Assembly: GCF_900107625.1 (NCBI RefSeq)
Contig: NZ_FNQK01000013.1
Location: 30,360-94,359, forward strand
Source of the DNA: Bizionia paragorgiae
GTDB lineage: Bacteria; Bacteroidota; Bacteroidia; Flavobacteriales; Flavobacteriaceae
DNA: 64,000 nt
Direction of reading: 5' to 3'
Positions 27,054 to 35,616 of this stretch are shown here, in pieces; the first letter of the stretch is position 1, and every line of letters begins with the position of its first letter. Position numbers and translations under genes: made by a program. The notes under the pieces are model-generated. The model did no database searches, had not been told where the DNA came from, and was given only the letters and a program-made list of their open reading frames with translations.

Positions 27054-27728
27054 ATGAAGAATCCAGAACCACATATTATCACCGAAGGCGGTATAACCTA
27101 TCATCTAGGTTCAATAAATAAAAACTGTATTCACTACGACTTCCAGAAGATATTAATTTACCTAGAAGCCAAAGGAAAACTCTTATTCGGTAAGTATTTC
27201 AAAATTTATGAAGAAGACCACCCTATAATTTTCAAATTGTGTATCTACGCTATTCAAGATTTCGAATACTGCAAAAAACTAGATATCGATATAACCAAAG
27301 GCATTCTCCTTACGGGACCTGTTGGATGCGGAAAAACAAGCTTAATGAAACTGATAAGACACATCACTCCACACCGCAAAGCCTATAATATCATTCCGTG
27401 CCGAAACACCGTATTTAGCTTTAATCACTTAGGTTATAAAACAATAGATGAATATGGCAGCGAAGGCTTTTACTGCTTCGATGATCTGGGCGTAGAACCT
27501 ACCGGAAGACATTACGGACAAGACTGCAACGTCATGGGAGAAATACTCTTATCTAGGTACCAAATCCATGACCACACAGAAAACAAGCGACAAATCTTAA
27601 CCCACGCCACCACCAACCTCAACGCAACCGAATTAGAAGAACGCTACGGCAACCGCGTACGCTCCCGAATGCGCTCTATGTTTAACCTGGTTAGTTTTAA
27701 TACTAACAGTAGAGATAAACGCCAATAA
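27054..27728 (+). CDS. DnaC-like helicase-loader ATPase
   Basis: AAA+ ATPase of 224 residues with Walker A GPVGCGKTS (about residue 88), Walker B YCFDDLGVEP, a THATTNLNATELEERYG sensor region, and the arginine-rich end NRVRSRMRSMFNL. It resembles DnaC and IstB-like loaders of mobile elements. Paired with the preceding gene it forms a replication-type module. A 30-codon remnant of a second copy lies at 57061-57150. Confidence 0.82.
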   Translation: MKNPEPHIITEGGITYHLGSINKNCIHYDFQKILIYLEAKGKLLFGKYFKIYEEDHPIIFKLCIYAIQDFEYCKKLDIDITKGILLTGPVGCGKTSLMKLIRHITPHRKAYNIIPCRNTVFSFNHLGYKTIDEYGSEGFYCFDDLGVEPTGRHYGQDCNVMGEILLSRYQIHDHTENKRQILTHATTNLNATELEERYGNRVRSRMRSMFNLVSFNTNSRDKRQ

Positions 27729-27790
27729 CTGTAAATAGAGACCTATCACCACATCCACTTAAGATTTCTACCTCTAAAATCAAACTCACA

Positions 27791-27838
27791 TTTACGATTT
27801 TTTACAATAATTTAGAATAAGTAATTTCTATATTGTGT
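27791..27838 (+). promoter_or_regulatory. 48-bp promoter-like repeat, copy A
   Basis: Identical at 46 of 48 positions to 55519-55566 outside the island. It ends in TTTCTATATTGTG, close to the Bacteroidota -7 box. Copy A lies just upstream of the gene at 27871. Confidence 0.6.
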
Positions 27839-27870
27839 TGACTAAAAACAATGCGGTCAAAGTCTCCATT

Positions 27871-28761
27871 ATGGGAAAATCTCTAATCATCTTTATTTTT
27901 CTTTTTACATGTTTTAAAAATTTCTCCCAGGTTATTATTATAGTAGATTCATTGAATAAGAAACCTTTACCTTTTGTAGGAGTTAAGTATAACAATACTG
28001 GCTTTTATACTTCAAAAGAAGGATTGTTTAATTTAAACCAGGTCAATACTGACTCCATAGAAGTTTCACTCTTAGGATATAAAAAATTAGTTTTAAAAAC
28101 TAAAGCCTTACGAGATACAATTTATTTAAATCGTGAAACTTACACTTTAAAAGAAGTGGTTTTGACCAAAAAGAAAAATAAAACTAAACAGATTAAACCC
28201 TTAAAAAGCCCCAAATCATTCGGCTCTTGGGTTATACAACCAAAATCTGAACTACTAATTTCAATCTATCCCAAAGACAATATTAAGGACCATTATATAG
28301 ATAAAATTAAAATCTACTTTTCTAAAGTAATAGAAATAAAAGAGCTTAAAGACAACAGTTTAATGGCTTATGTGCGTTTGCATATATACGACATTAAAGA
28401 TGGCAAACCTTTTAATTCGGTATACAGCAGTAATGCTATTGATGTAAATTCATTTAAGAAAGACGAAATATCATTAGATATTTCGAACAACCTTATCGTT
28501 TTAAAAGAAAGCGGACTTTTTATAGGTCTCGAATTAATTGGATATTACAAGAATGACTCCTCAATAATTAATAACAATCCAATTATAAGACCTACACTAA
28601 CTAATAAAATTAATAAAGACATTTCTTCAAAGACATTTGTTAGATCTATTTTTAAAAATCAATACAAAATAGAGCCCATCAATGAATTATTAAAAAGAGG
28701 TCGACCGGCTAAGAAAGAAATAGTTAGAAATTTAAATATAGGTTTAGAGCTCAGTAATTAG
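27871..28761 (+). CDS. Secreted protein with carboxypeptidase-regulatory-like domain
   Basis: A protein of about 296 residues with a signal peptide (MGKSLIIFIFLFTCFKNFSQ). Residues 20-90 (VIIIVDSLNKKPLPFVGVKYNNTGFYTSKEGLF, then VSLLGYKKL) form a CarboxypepD_reg-like beta-sandwich, as found at the N-terminus of many Bacteroidota outer-membrane proteins. The rest is strand-rich and ends with a basic stretch. An upstream GTG at 27835 lies inside the promoter-like repeat, so ATG 27871 is preferred. No partner is adjacent; function unknown. Confidence 0.7.
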   Translation: MGKSLIIFIFLFTCFKNFSQVIIIVDSLNKKPLPFVGVKYNNTGFYTSKEGLFNLNQVNTDSIEVSLLGYKKLVLKTKALRDTIYLNRETYTLKEVVLTKKKNKTKQIKPLKSPKSFGSWVIQPKSELLISIYPKDNIKDHYIDKIKIYFSKVIEIKELKDNSLMAYVRLHIYDIKDGKPFNSVYSSNAIDVNSFKKDEISLDISNNLIVLKESGLFIGLELIGYYKNDSSIINNNPIIRPTLTNKINKDISSKTFVRSIFKNQYKIEPINELLKRGRPAKKEIVRNLNIGLELSN

Positions 28762-28905
28762 AATCTTAACGTACACAACGAAGGCTAGTAATACACATGA
28801 CAATGACTAAGAATAATAGCAAACCAACAAATACTATTAAGTAAAATATAGAATTTCACTTTTAAGTAGTTCAGAAAAATTAAGGGATCATCACATGTTA
28901 ACCTA

Positions 28906-28976
28906 TTTGTACACAAATAACAATAAATTAAATTTGTTTATTATCTAAATTAAATTTATGTTTGTACACAGTTAAC
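28906..28976 (+). promoter_or_regulatory. Promoter and candidate operators of the restriction-modification operon
   Basis: TTG at 28934-28936 and TATGTTTG at 28957-28964, 20 bases apart, match the Bacteroidota promoter. TTTGTACACA occurs at 28906-28915 and again at 28961-28970 over the -7 box. GTTAAC lies outside each copy (28897-28902 and 28971-28976). A repressor binding both sites would close the promoter. The rest of the gap from 28762 holds no gene. Confidence 0.65.
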
Positions 28977-28986
28977 AACAAACAAA

Positions 28987-29541
28987 ATGAAGTTAAGTCA
29001 AATCACATCTATTACCTCAGGTATTAACGAGCGCAGAAACCCGCAAGGGAGTATCTATTATTTGAGTGCAAGTGATTTTATCGCTCCTCACACTTTAGAT
29101 CCTCTTCTGGAGCCAAGCATAATGCCTTCACCTAAATTAGAACGTCACTTTCTAAACAAGGGGGATGTAATTATTTTATCCAAAGGACATCACGGGTTTA
29201 TTGCACACAGCTATCAGGCCATAAAAGAACCGGCAGTAGCCTCTTCTATATTTATGGTATTAAGGGATATCAACCCTAAAGTATTACCAGAATACATAGC
29301 CTGGTATATAAACCTAAAATCAACACAAAAAGAACTAATCAACTTTAGTCGAGGGTCAGCACTACCAGCCATCAACAAAAGAATTCTGAGCGATCTAAAA
29401 ATTCAAATTCCAGATTTAGAAACTCAAAGAAAAATAGTAAGATTAGATTCTCTAAAAAAAGCGGAAACCAAAATCATCAATAAGCTAGATCAGCTTAAAA
29501 CAATAGAGTTAGAAATAGTATTAAAAAATAAAATCCAATAA
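28987..29541 (+). CDS. Half-length type I restriction S-like protein
   Basis: A protein of 184 residues with a single target-recognition domain (LSQITSITSGINERRNPQG, LSASDFIAPH, SRGSALPAINKRILSDLKIQIPD) and one conserved coiled-coil region (QRKIVRLDSLKKAETKI). Normal HsdS proteins have two of each, such as the 406-residue hsdS at 32081. It lies 2 bases before hsdM and is the first gene of the operon. It may dimerise as a second specificity subunit or modulate the enzyme; no stop or frameshift suggests decay. Confidence 0.8.
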   Translation: MKLSQITSITSGINERRNPQGSIYYLSASDFIAPHTLDPLLEPSIMPSPKLERHFLNKGDVIILSKGHHGFIAHSYQAIKEPAVASSIFMVLRDINPKVLPEYIAWYINLKSTQKELINFSRGSALPAINKRILSDLKIQIPDLETQRKIVRLDSLKKAETKIINKLDQLKTIELEIVLKNKIQ

Positions 29542-29543
29542 AC

Positions 29544-31070
29544 ATGAGCAATAAAATCAAATCAGAAGACATCAATAGAATTATTTGGCAAGCGTGCGAC
29601 ACCTTTAGAGGGGTTATAGATCCCAGTCAATACAAAGACTATATTTTAGTTATGTTGTTCTTGAAGTATGTTTCTGATACCTATACAGAAAAATATGAGG
29701 CCCACCTTAAAAAATACGACGGAGATATTGCTCGTGCACAAAGAGCTATGGCTTCAGAACGTTTTATTGTACCAGAGCATAGTCATTTTGATGCTTTGTA
29801 CGACAAACGTAACGAACCTAATATTGGAGAGTTAATAGATATTGCTTTAGCAGACTTAGAAGATGCCAATCGTGAAAAATTAACAAGTAGTGATGGTGCA
29901 GGAATTTTTAGAAACATTAGTTTCAATAGCAGCAATTTAGGTGATAAGAAAGACAAAAACTCGCGCTTAAAAACTCTGCTAACAGATTTCAATAAGCTAG
30001 ATCTTAGACCTTCAGCATTAGACGGTCAAGATGTATTAGGGGATACTTATGAGTTTTTAATCTCAAACTTTGCTAGTGATGCAGGTAAAAAGGCAGGAGA
30101 ATTCTATACCCCTAAAGAAGTATCTACAGTCTTAGCACGTTTAACTAAATCGAAACCTGGAGCACGTATTTATGATCCTACATGTGGGTCGGCTTCTCTT
30201 TTAATTAAAGCTGGACAAGAAGTTGGTGACCCTAACTTTTCCCTATATGGTCAAGAAGCTAACGGAAGCACCTGGGCACTAGCTGTTATGAATATGTTTT
30301 TACACGGTTTCGATAACGCATCTATTCGTTGGGGAGATACATTACGTAACCCAAAGCACACCGAAGGAGACAACCTAATGAAGTTTGATACGGTAGTTGC
30401 AAATCCGCCATTCTCATTAGATAAATGGGGTCAGGAAGAAGCAGAAGACGATAAGTTTAATCGATTCAACCGTGGAGTTCCTCCAAAAAGCAAGGGAGAC
30501 TGGGCATTTATATTGCACATGATTGAAAGCGCTTACGAAGATACAGGTATTGTAGGTGTTGTTGTGCCACACGGAGTACTCTTTAGAGGAAGTGCTGAAG
30601 GACGAATTCGTAAACGCGTAATAGAAGACAATTTACTGGATGCAGTTATAGGACTTCCAGCCAACCTGTTTTTCGGTACAGGTATTCCTGCAGCCATACT
30701 TATTTTCAATAAAGCGAAGGACAAAAGAACGGAAACCCTATTTATTGACGCAAGCGAAGAATACCTTAATGGAAAAAATCAAAATATTCTAGCAGACAAA
30801 CATATAGACCACATTGTAGAAACCTATACCCGTTTTCGTGAAGGCGAAATCAAACCAGGTATAGTAGAAGACAAATACAGCTATATCGCTACGCTTTCAG
30901 AAATGAAAGAAAACGAATACAACCTCAACATACCACGATACGTAGACACATTTGAGGAAGAGGCCGAAATTGATATTTCAGAAGTACAAACAGAAATCTC
31001 TAAATTAGAAAATGATCTAGCAGATGTACGTTCTAAAATGCAAGAATACCTTAAAGAATTAAGTTTATAA
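29544..31070 (+). CDS. hsdM: Type I restriction-modification methyltransferase subunit
   Basis: N6-adenine DNA methyltransferase subunit of 508 residues. An N-terminal helical domain (IIWQACDTFRGVIDPSQYKDYILVMLFLKYVSD) is followed by the SAM-binding motif (YDPTCGSASLLIKA) and the catalytic NPPF (VVANPPFSLDKW). The C-terminus ends in a coiled coil for HsdS binding. It methylates host DNA together with HsdS. Spacing of 2-3 bases to both neighbours shows tight operon coupling. Confidence 0.96.
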   Translation: MSNKIKSEDINRIIWQACDTFRGVIDPSQYKDYILVMLFLKYVSDTYTEKYEAHLKKYDGDIARAQRAMASERFIVPEHSHFDALYDKRNEPNIGELIDIALADLEDANREKLTSSDGAGIFRNISFNSSNLGDKKDKNSRLKTLLTDFNKLDLRPSALDGQDVLGDTYEFLISNFASDAGKKAGEFYTPKEVSTVLARLTKSKPGARIYDPTCGSASLLIKAGQEVGDPNFSLYGQEANGSTWALAVMNMFLHGFDNASIRWGDTLRNPKHTEGDNLMKFDTVVANPPFSLDKWGQEEAEDDKFNRFNRGVPPKSKGDWAFILHMIESAYEDTGIVGVVVPHGVLFRGSAEGRIRKRVIEDNLLDAVIGLPANLFFGTGIPAAILIFNKAKDKRTETLFIDASEEYLNGKNQNILADKHIDHIVETYTRFREGEIKPGIVEDKYSYIATLSEMKENEYNLNIPRYVDTFEEEAEIDISEVQTEISKLENDLADVRSKMQEYLKELSL

Positions 31071-31073
31071 ATC

Positions 31074-32081
31074 ATGGAAGAGCAAAATAATATCATTATC
31101 TATACTGCGGATGATGGAAAAGCTTCTGTAGCTTTATTTGAAAGAGATGGGACTGTTTGGTTAAATCAAAAACAACTCTCTGAACTTTTTGACACCTCTG
31201 TTCCCAATATAAGTATGCATATTAAAAGCATACTGAAAGACAAGGAGTTAAATACCAATTCAGTTGTTAAGGATTACTTAACAACTGCCGCAGATGGCAA
31301 AGAATACAACATTACATTTTATACTTTAGAAATGATACTTGCTATTGGCTATCGTGTACGCAGTAAACGCGGTGTACAATTTAGGCAATGGGCAACCAGA
31401 AACTTAGCCAGCTATATGCGTAAGGGTTTTATTATGGATGATGAACGTCTTAAAAACCCTGACGGACGTGCCGATTATTTTGATGAGTTACTAGAGCGTA
31501 TTAGAGACATACGTAGCTCAGAAAAACGTTTTTATCAAAAAGTACGCGACCTTTTTAGTTTAAGCAGTGATTATGACGCGACAGATAAAGCAACACAAAT
31601 GTTTTTTGCCGAAGCCCAAAACAAGCTGCTATTTGCAGTAACAAAAAAAACAGCTGCCGAGATGATTGTAACACGTGCCGATGCTAGCAAATTGAATATG
31701 GGTCTTACCAACTGGAAAGGCAGTGTGGTGAGAAAACAAGACATAACCATCGCCAAAAATTATCTCACAGCAGATGAACTCGATAGTTTAAACAGACTTG
31801 TGGTTATCTTCTTAGAACAGGCAGAATTAAGAGTAAAAAACCAACAAGATCTTACCATGAGCTACTGGCAGGACAACCTAGACAAATTGATAGCCTTTAA
31901 TGAATTTCCAGTACTTAAAACAACTGGACGCATAAGCAATACGCAAATGCAGAAAAAAGTAAAAGCACATTATGAAGCTTTTGATAAACTGCGAAAACAA
32001 GAAGCCGCAAAAGAGGCAGATAGGCAAGAACTAGAGGAATTAAAAGCCCTAGCAGCACAAATTAAAAGGAAAAAGCAATAA
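31074..32081 (+). CDS. RhuM-family protein
   Basis: A protein of 335 residues: VWLNQKQLSELFDTSVPNISMHIKSIL forms an HTH-like N-terminus, followed by EYNITFYTLEMILAIGYRVRSKRGVQFRQWATRNL, the RhuM signature. The C-terminus has a Fic/DOC-like stretch (LTADELDSLNRLVVIFLEQAE). RhuM genes often sit within type I restriction operons, but their role is not established. It starts 3 bases after hsdM and shares its last base with the hsdS start. Confidence 0.9.
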   Translation: MEEQNNIIIYTADDGKASVALFERDGTVWLNQKQLSELFDTSVPNISMHIKSILKDKELNTNSVVKDYLTTAADGKEYNITFYTLEMILAIGYRVRSKRGVQFRQWATRNLASYMRKGFIMDDERLKNPDGRADYFDELLERIRDIRSSEKRFYQKVRDLFSLSSDYDATDKATQMFFAEAQNKLLFAVTKKTAAEMIVTRADASKLNMGLTNWKGSVVRKQDITIAKNYLTADELDSLNRLVVIFLEQAELRVKNQQDLTMSYWQDNLDKLIAFNEFPVLKTTGRISNTQMQKKVKAHYEAFDKLRKQEAAKEADRQELEELKALAAQIKRKKQ

Positions 32082-33301
32082 TGGAAAATACAATTACAGA
32101 AAACAAACCAGGCTATAAAAAAACCAAATTAGGATGGATTCCGGAAGATTGGGAAAATTCAAATATAGGTTCAGAAATTAAATTTACTGGTGGAAGTCAG
32201 CCTCCAAGGTCAACATTTGTTTTTGAAGAAATGGAAGGCTACACAAGGTTAATTCAGACAAGAGATTATCGAACGGATAGATATAAAACCTATGTTAAGA
32301 CCATTCTGACCAATAAGTTTTGTGATAAAGACGATATAATGATTGGTAGGTATGGACCTCCTATCTTTCAGATCTTTAGAGGCCTCAAAGGCGCATATAA
32401 TGTAGCGTTGATTAAAGCTGAACCTAAAAGAGATAATTTATTTAAAGAATATTTATGGTATTTCCTAAATAGGCGTGATTTAAGGGCTTATTTAGAGTCA
32501 TTGTCTCAAAGGTCTGGTGGTCAGACAGGTGTTGAAATGGATTTGTTGAAAACGTATCACTTCCCACTTCCACCCCTCCCAGAACAAAAAGCCATAGCAA
32601 ACTGCCTCAGCACCTGGGACACCGCCATCACAAAGCTAGACGCGCTTATCAAGGCAAAACAAAAACTTAAAAAAGCACTAATGCAACAATTGCTAAGTGG
32701 CAAGAAGCGTTTGCCTGGGTTTGTAGAGGAATGGGAGGGAAAACGATTAGATTTCTTTTTTAATGAACGGAGTGAACGAAATAACTTGAATTTACCTTTG
32801 CTATCTATTGGAGAAGCTGGTGTGTATCCTCAAGATGATTCTAATAAAAAAGATACCTCAAACAGTGATAAATCGAAATATAAGAAGATCTGTGTTGGAG
32901 ACATAGGCTACAATACTATGCGCATGTGGCAAGGAAGAAGCGCCTTAAGTGGTTTAGAAGGAATAGTAAGTCCTGCATACACTATTGTAAAACCTAAAAA
33001 CAATACAGACTCTAAATTCTTTGCTTATTTATTTAAGGACCCAGCTATTATACATCGATTCTATAGAAATTCTCAGGGAATGGTTAGTGACACTCTAAAT
33101 TGCAAGTTTAAGGATTTTGCAATCATAAAATTAATGCTACCTACCAATAAATCGGAGCAAACAGCCATAGCCCAAGTCCTTAACACTGCAGACGAAGAAA
33201 TTAACCTTTTAACTGCCCAGCGCAAACAGCTGCAGTTGCAAAAGAAGGGTCTAATGCAGCAATTGCTAACTGGAAAAAAAAGATTAAAGACTAATGGATA
33301 G
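32081..33301 (+). CDS. hsdS: Type I restriction specificity subunit
   Basis: DNA-recognition subunit of 406 residues with the usual two half-sites. TRD1 covers residues 1-165 and is followed by the conserved region PLPPLPEQKAIANCLSTWDTAI. TRD2 covers about 210-365, followed by a second conserved region (EQTAIAQVLNTADEEINLL). Duplicated MQQLLSGKKRLPG and MQQLLTGKKRLKT ends show the internal repeat. It overlaps the following gene by 8 bases. Confidence 0.95.
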   Translation: MENTITENKPGYKKTKLGWIPEDWENSNIGSEIKFTGGSQPPRSTFVFEEMEGYTRLIQTRDYRTDRYKTYVKTILTNKFCDKDDIMIGRYGPPIFQIFRGLKGAYNVALIKAEPKRDNLFKEYLWYFLNRRDLRAYLESLSQRSGGQTGVEMDLLKTYHFPLPPLPEQKAIANCLSTWDTAITKLDALIKAKQKLKKALMQQLLSGKKRLPGFVEEWEGKRLDFFFNERSERNNLNLPLLSIGEAGVYPQDDSNKKDTSNSDKSKYKKICVGDIGYNTMRMWQGRSALSGLEGIVSPAYTIVKPKNNTDSKFFAYLFKDPAIIHRFYRNSQGMVSDTLNCKFKDFAIIKLMLPTNKSEQTAIAQVLNTADEEINLLTAQRKQLQLQKKGLMQQLLTGKKRLKTNG

Positions 33302-35606
33302 AACTCAAGATCATATAAAGATATTGTCTACTCTGTCCCTGGCTTCTTCAGACACCAGAGAAGACACACTAGCATCAGTAATTGTAAGAACAATTGATAT
33401 GTCTGGAAATGGGGTTAAAAGAGATCTTATCAGTGACGTTGTAAAAGATAATTTTCAATTTGAACCATATAAATCTGAACTAGAAAATATACTAGATAAG
33501 CTCATAGACAATGGGGAGGTTATTATTGTTAACGGCTTACTTCAACTATCCCCTGAAAAGTCTATCTTAGTGAAATCTAATGATTTAGCGCTTACAGATA
33601 AGGATAAGAAAAGATTCCAAAATTTTAAGGCTTTTATTCAAGATGATTTAGAGTCAAAAATAGAAACCTCTGACATAAAACTGATATGGCAACACTTCTT
33701 AAATTACCTATACAACTGTTTTTATGAACATGGCCAAGAAGCACTTAAAACGCTGCACCCCCACATGGAATTTGAAAGTGCTGAAGATTTTGAAAATTTA
33801 GCCACACACGCTGTAAATCAATTGAAATCAGAACGTGATGATCTTGCTGAAATATTTGAGAAAGCAATAGAACAATTTCCAAATTTTGCGTCCGAAGATG
33901 ATCTAGCATTTCTTGTAGAATTAGCTCAAAAAACGTCATCATTTTCATCTTTAGGGATCGACCCCTCACTACTTTCTTCTGGTTTAAAAAACGAATTAAT
34001 AGATTGGACATTATATCTTGATACAAATGTATTGTACTCCCTTTTGGATTTACATTCTCATCCTGAGTCTGAGGCATGTAAGGCTTTAATACAACTTATA
34101 CATGACAACAGTGAGCAGATTAAAATCAAACTAAGATATTCTGAGTTTACGTATAGGGAACTAAAGAATAAGCAAAAAGATTTTGAATTGCTCGATGCAA
34201 AAATGTCGAGTCCTGCTATTGGAGCTTTACTAAAATCAGGCAAAGTTGATGGTTTTACAGAACAATTTTATCGAAAACTGTTGGAAGATCCAGACACACT
34301 CCATCCATCTGAAGTAGTAGGCTTATCACAGACTGAATTAAATGCAAACAACATCAAAATAGGTCGTAACGCTAAAAGAGTTGAAAAAATTGGAGAAGAT
34401 TATATTAATGTTCAGATAAGTGAATATTTTAAATATATAGATGACAGAAATACTATAAAAGAAGAGTTTTGCAAAAAAAATGGAACACATTACTATCCTA
34501 TTTATAAAAGTGAGGCACAGGTGCGTCACGATGTTACATTAAGAGAATTATTAAGAGACTCTAGAAAGATAAAGGAAGGCGAAGATTTAACAATGAATAA
34601 TATAAAATTTTTCGGATTGACTTTAGATTCGATGCTTATTTCATTTGATAGACATATGGTAAAGGATTACCATGATGAGGATACTTATCCCATTTTTTTC
34701 AAACCGTCCTTTCTATTAGATAAATTAACAAGAATTCTACCGGTTCAAACTGTAGATTATAAAAAAGCATTTGTTAAAGCATTAACCACAAAGGGTTTTC
34801 ATAGAAATGGAAGAAAATCTAGAGACATACTAAAGCTAGTAAACTATTTAAAAAAGAAAGGGATAGATAATACAGATATAGTTTATAACCTTATTTCAGA
34901 AGACTTGTTTTTAGATAAGCTTAAAGCTGCCCAAAAAACGAATGGTTTTGATCAGGGTGATTTCATTAGTTCAGAGTTAAATAGACAGTTTAAAAAAGCT
35001 CAAACGAGTTTGAACGAAGCTAATGTATCATTAGAGGCTACCAAAGAAGAGAAACAACAAACTGTAAAAGAAAATATTCGTTTACAAAAAGATCAAGAGG
35101 AGGCTGCTGCTTTAGTTAATCAATATAGCAATGCCCTAAAAGCTCTTCATTTAAAAGTGAAAAAGGTGGAAAATCAAACTTTTTCAACAACTCAATCCAC
35201 TATAGATTTCGAAGCCGCTTCTGAAAAGCAGGAGCTGTCTAATGAGAATAGAAGACTTAAAACAGAATTAAGATCTCAGATTGAAGAGGATATTGAGAAT
35301 TATAAGGAGAGGGAAGTAAGAAAATGGCAAAAAAAAGTCTGGTGGAATTTGTTTTGGGTAATTCCAGTAATAATCATGTTACTTTTAGTATTAGTACCGA
35401 ATCCTTGGTTTCATATTACCGAAAACAATAATAATGAAAGACAAATTGATATAATAATCAAATTTGCAGGAATATTGTTGTCCATATTTTTCTTTAGCCT
35501 TGTTTGGTATAGATATTTTAATGAAGCTGCAAAAGGCAAGAAAAAGGACAATACCAGAACTCCCAAAGAATTAAAAGATAAATTAGAGAAATTAAGTCAA
35601 TCATAA
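33294..35606 (+). CDS. PIN-domain coiled-coil membrane protein inside the type I operon
   Basis: A protein of 770 residues. The N-terminal 230 residues are helical. A PIN-like nuclease domain follows: LYLDTNVLYSLLDLHSH (about residue 240) supplies the first conserved aspartate, and LTLDSMLISFDRHMVKDYH (about 445) a later acidic segment. Residues 560-680 form a long coiled coil, then come two membrane helices (WWNLFWVIPVIIMLLLVLV and FAGILLSIFFFSLVWY) and a basic tail. It overlaps hsdS by 8 bases and precedes hsdR by 10, so it is made with the restriction enzyme. I know no named family with this architecture. Confidence 0.75.
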   Translation: MDRTQDHIKILSTLSLASSDTREDTLASVIVRTIDMSGNGVKRDLISDVVKDNFQFEPYKSELENILDKLIDNGEVIIVNGLLQLSPEKSILVKSNDLALTDKDKKRFQNFKAFIQDDLESKIETSDIKLIWQHFLNYLYNCFYEHGQEALKTLHPHMEFESAEDFENLATHAVNQLKSERDDLAEIFEKAIEQFPNFASEDDLAFLVELAQKTSSFSSLGIDPSLLSSGLKNELIDWTLYLDTNVLYSLLDLHSHPESEACKALIQLIHDNSEQIKIKLRYSEFTYRELKNKQKDFELLDAKMSSPAIGALLKSGKVDGFTEQFYRKLLEDPDTLHPSEVVGLSQTELNANNIKIGRNAKRVEKIGEDYINVQISEYFKYIDDRNTIKEEFCKKNGTHYYPIYKSEAQVRHDVTLRELLRDSRKIKEGEDLTMNNIKFFGLTLDSMLISFDRHMVKDYHDEDTYPIFFKPSFLLDKLTRILPVQTVDYKKAFVKALTTKGFHRNGRKSRDILKLVNYLKKKGIDNTDIVYNLISEDLFLDKLKAAQKTNGFDQGDFISSELNRQFKKAQTSLNEANVSLEATKEEKQQTVKENIRLQKDQEEAAALVNQYSNALKALHLKVKKVENQTFSTTQSTIDFEAASEKQELSNENRRLKTELRSQIEEDIENYKEREVRKWQKKVWWNLFWVIPVIIMLLLVLVPNPWFHITENNNNERQIDIIIKFAGILLSIFFFSLVWYRYFNEAAKGKKKDNTRTPKELKDKLEKLSQS

Positions 35607-35616
35607 GGATATTAAA

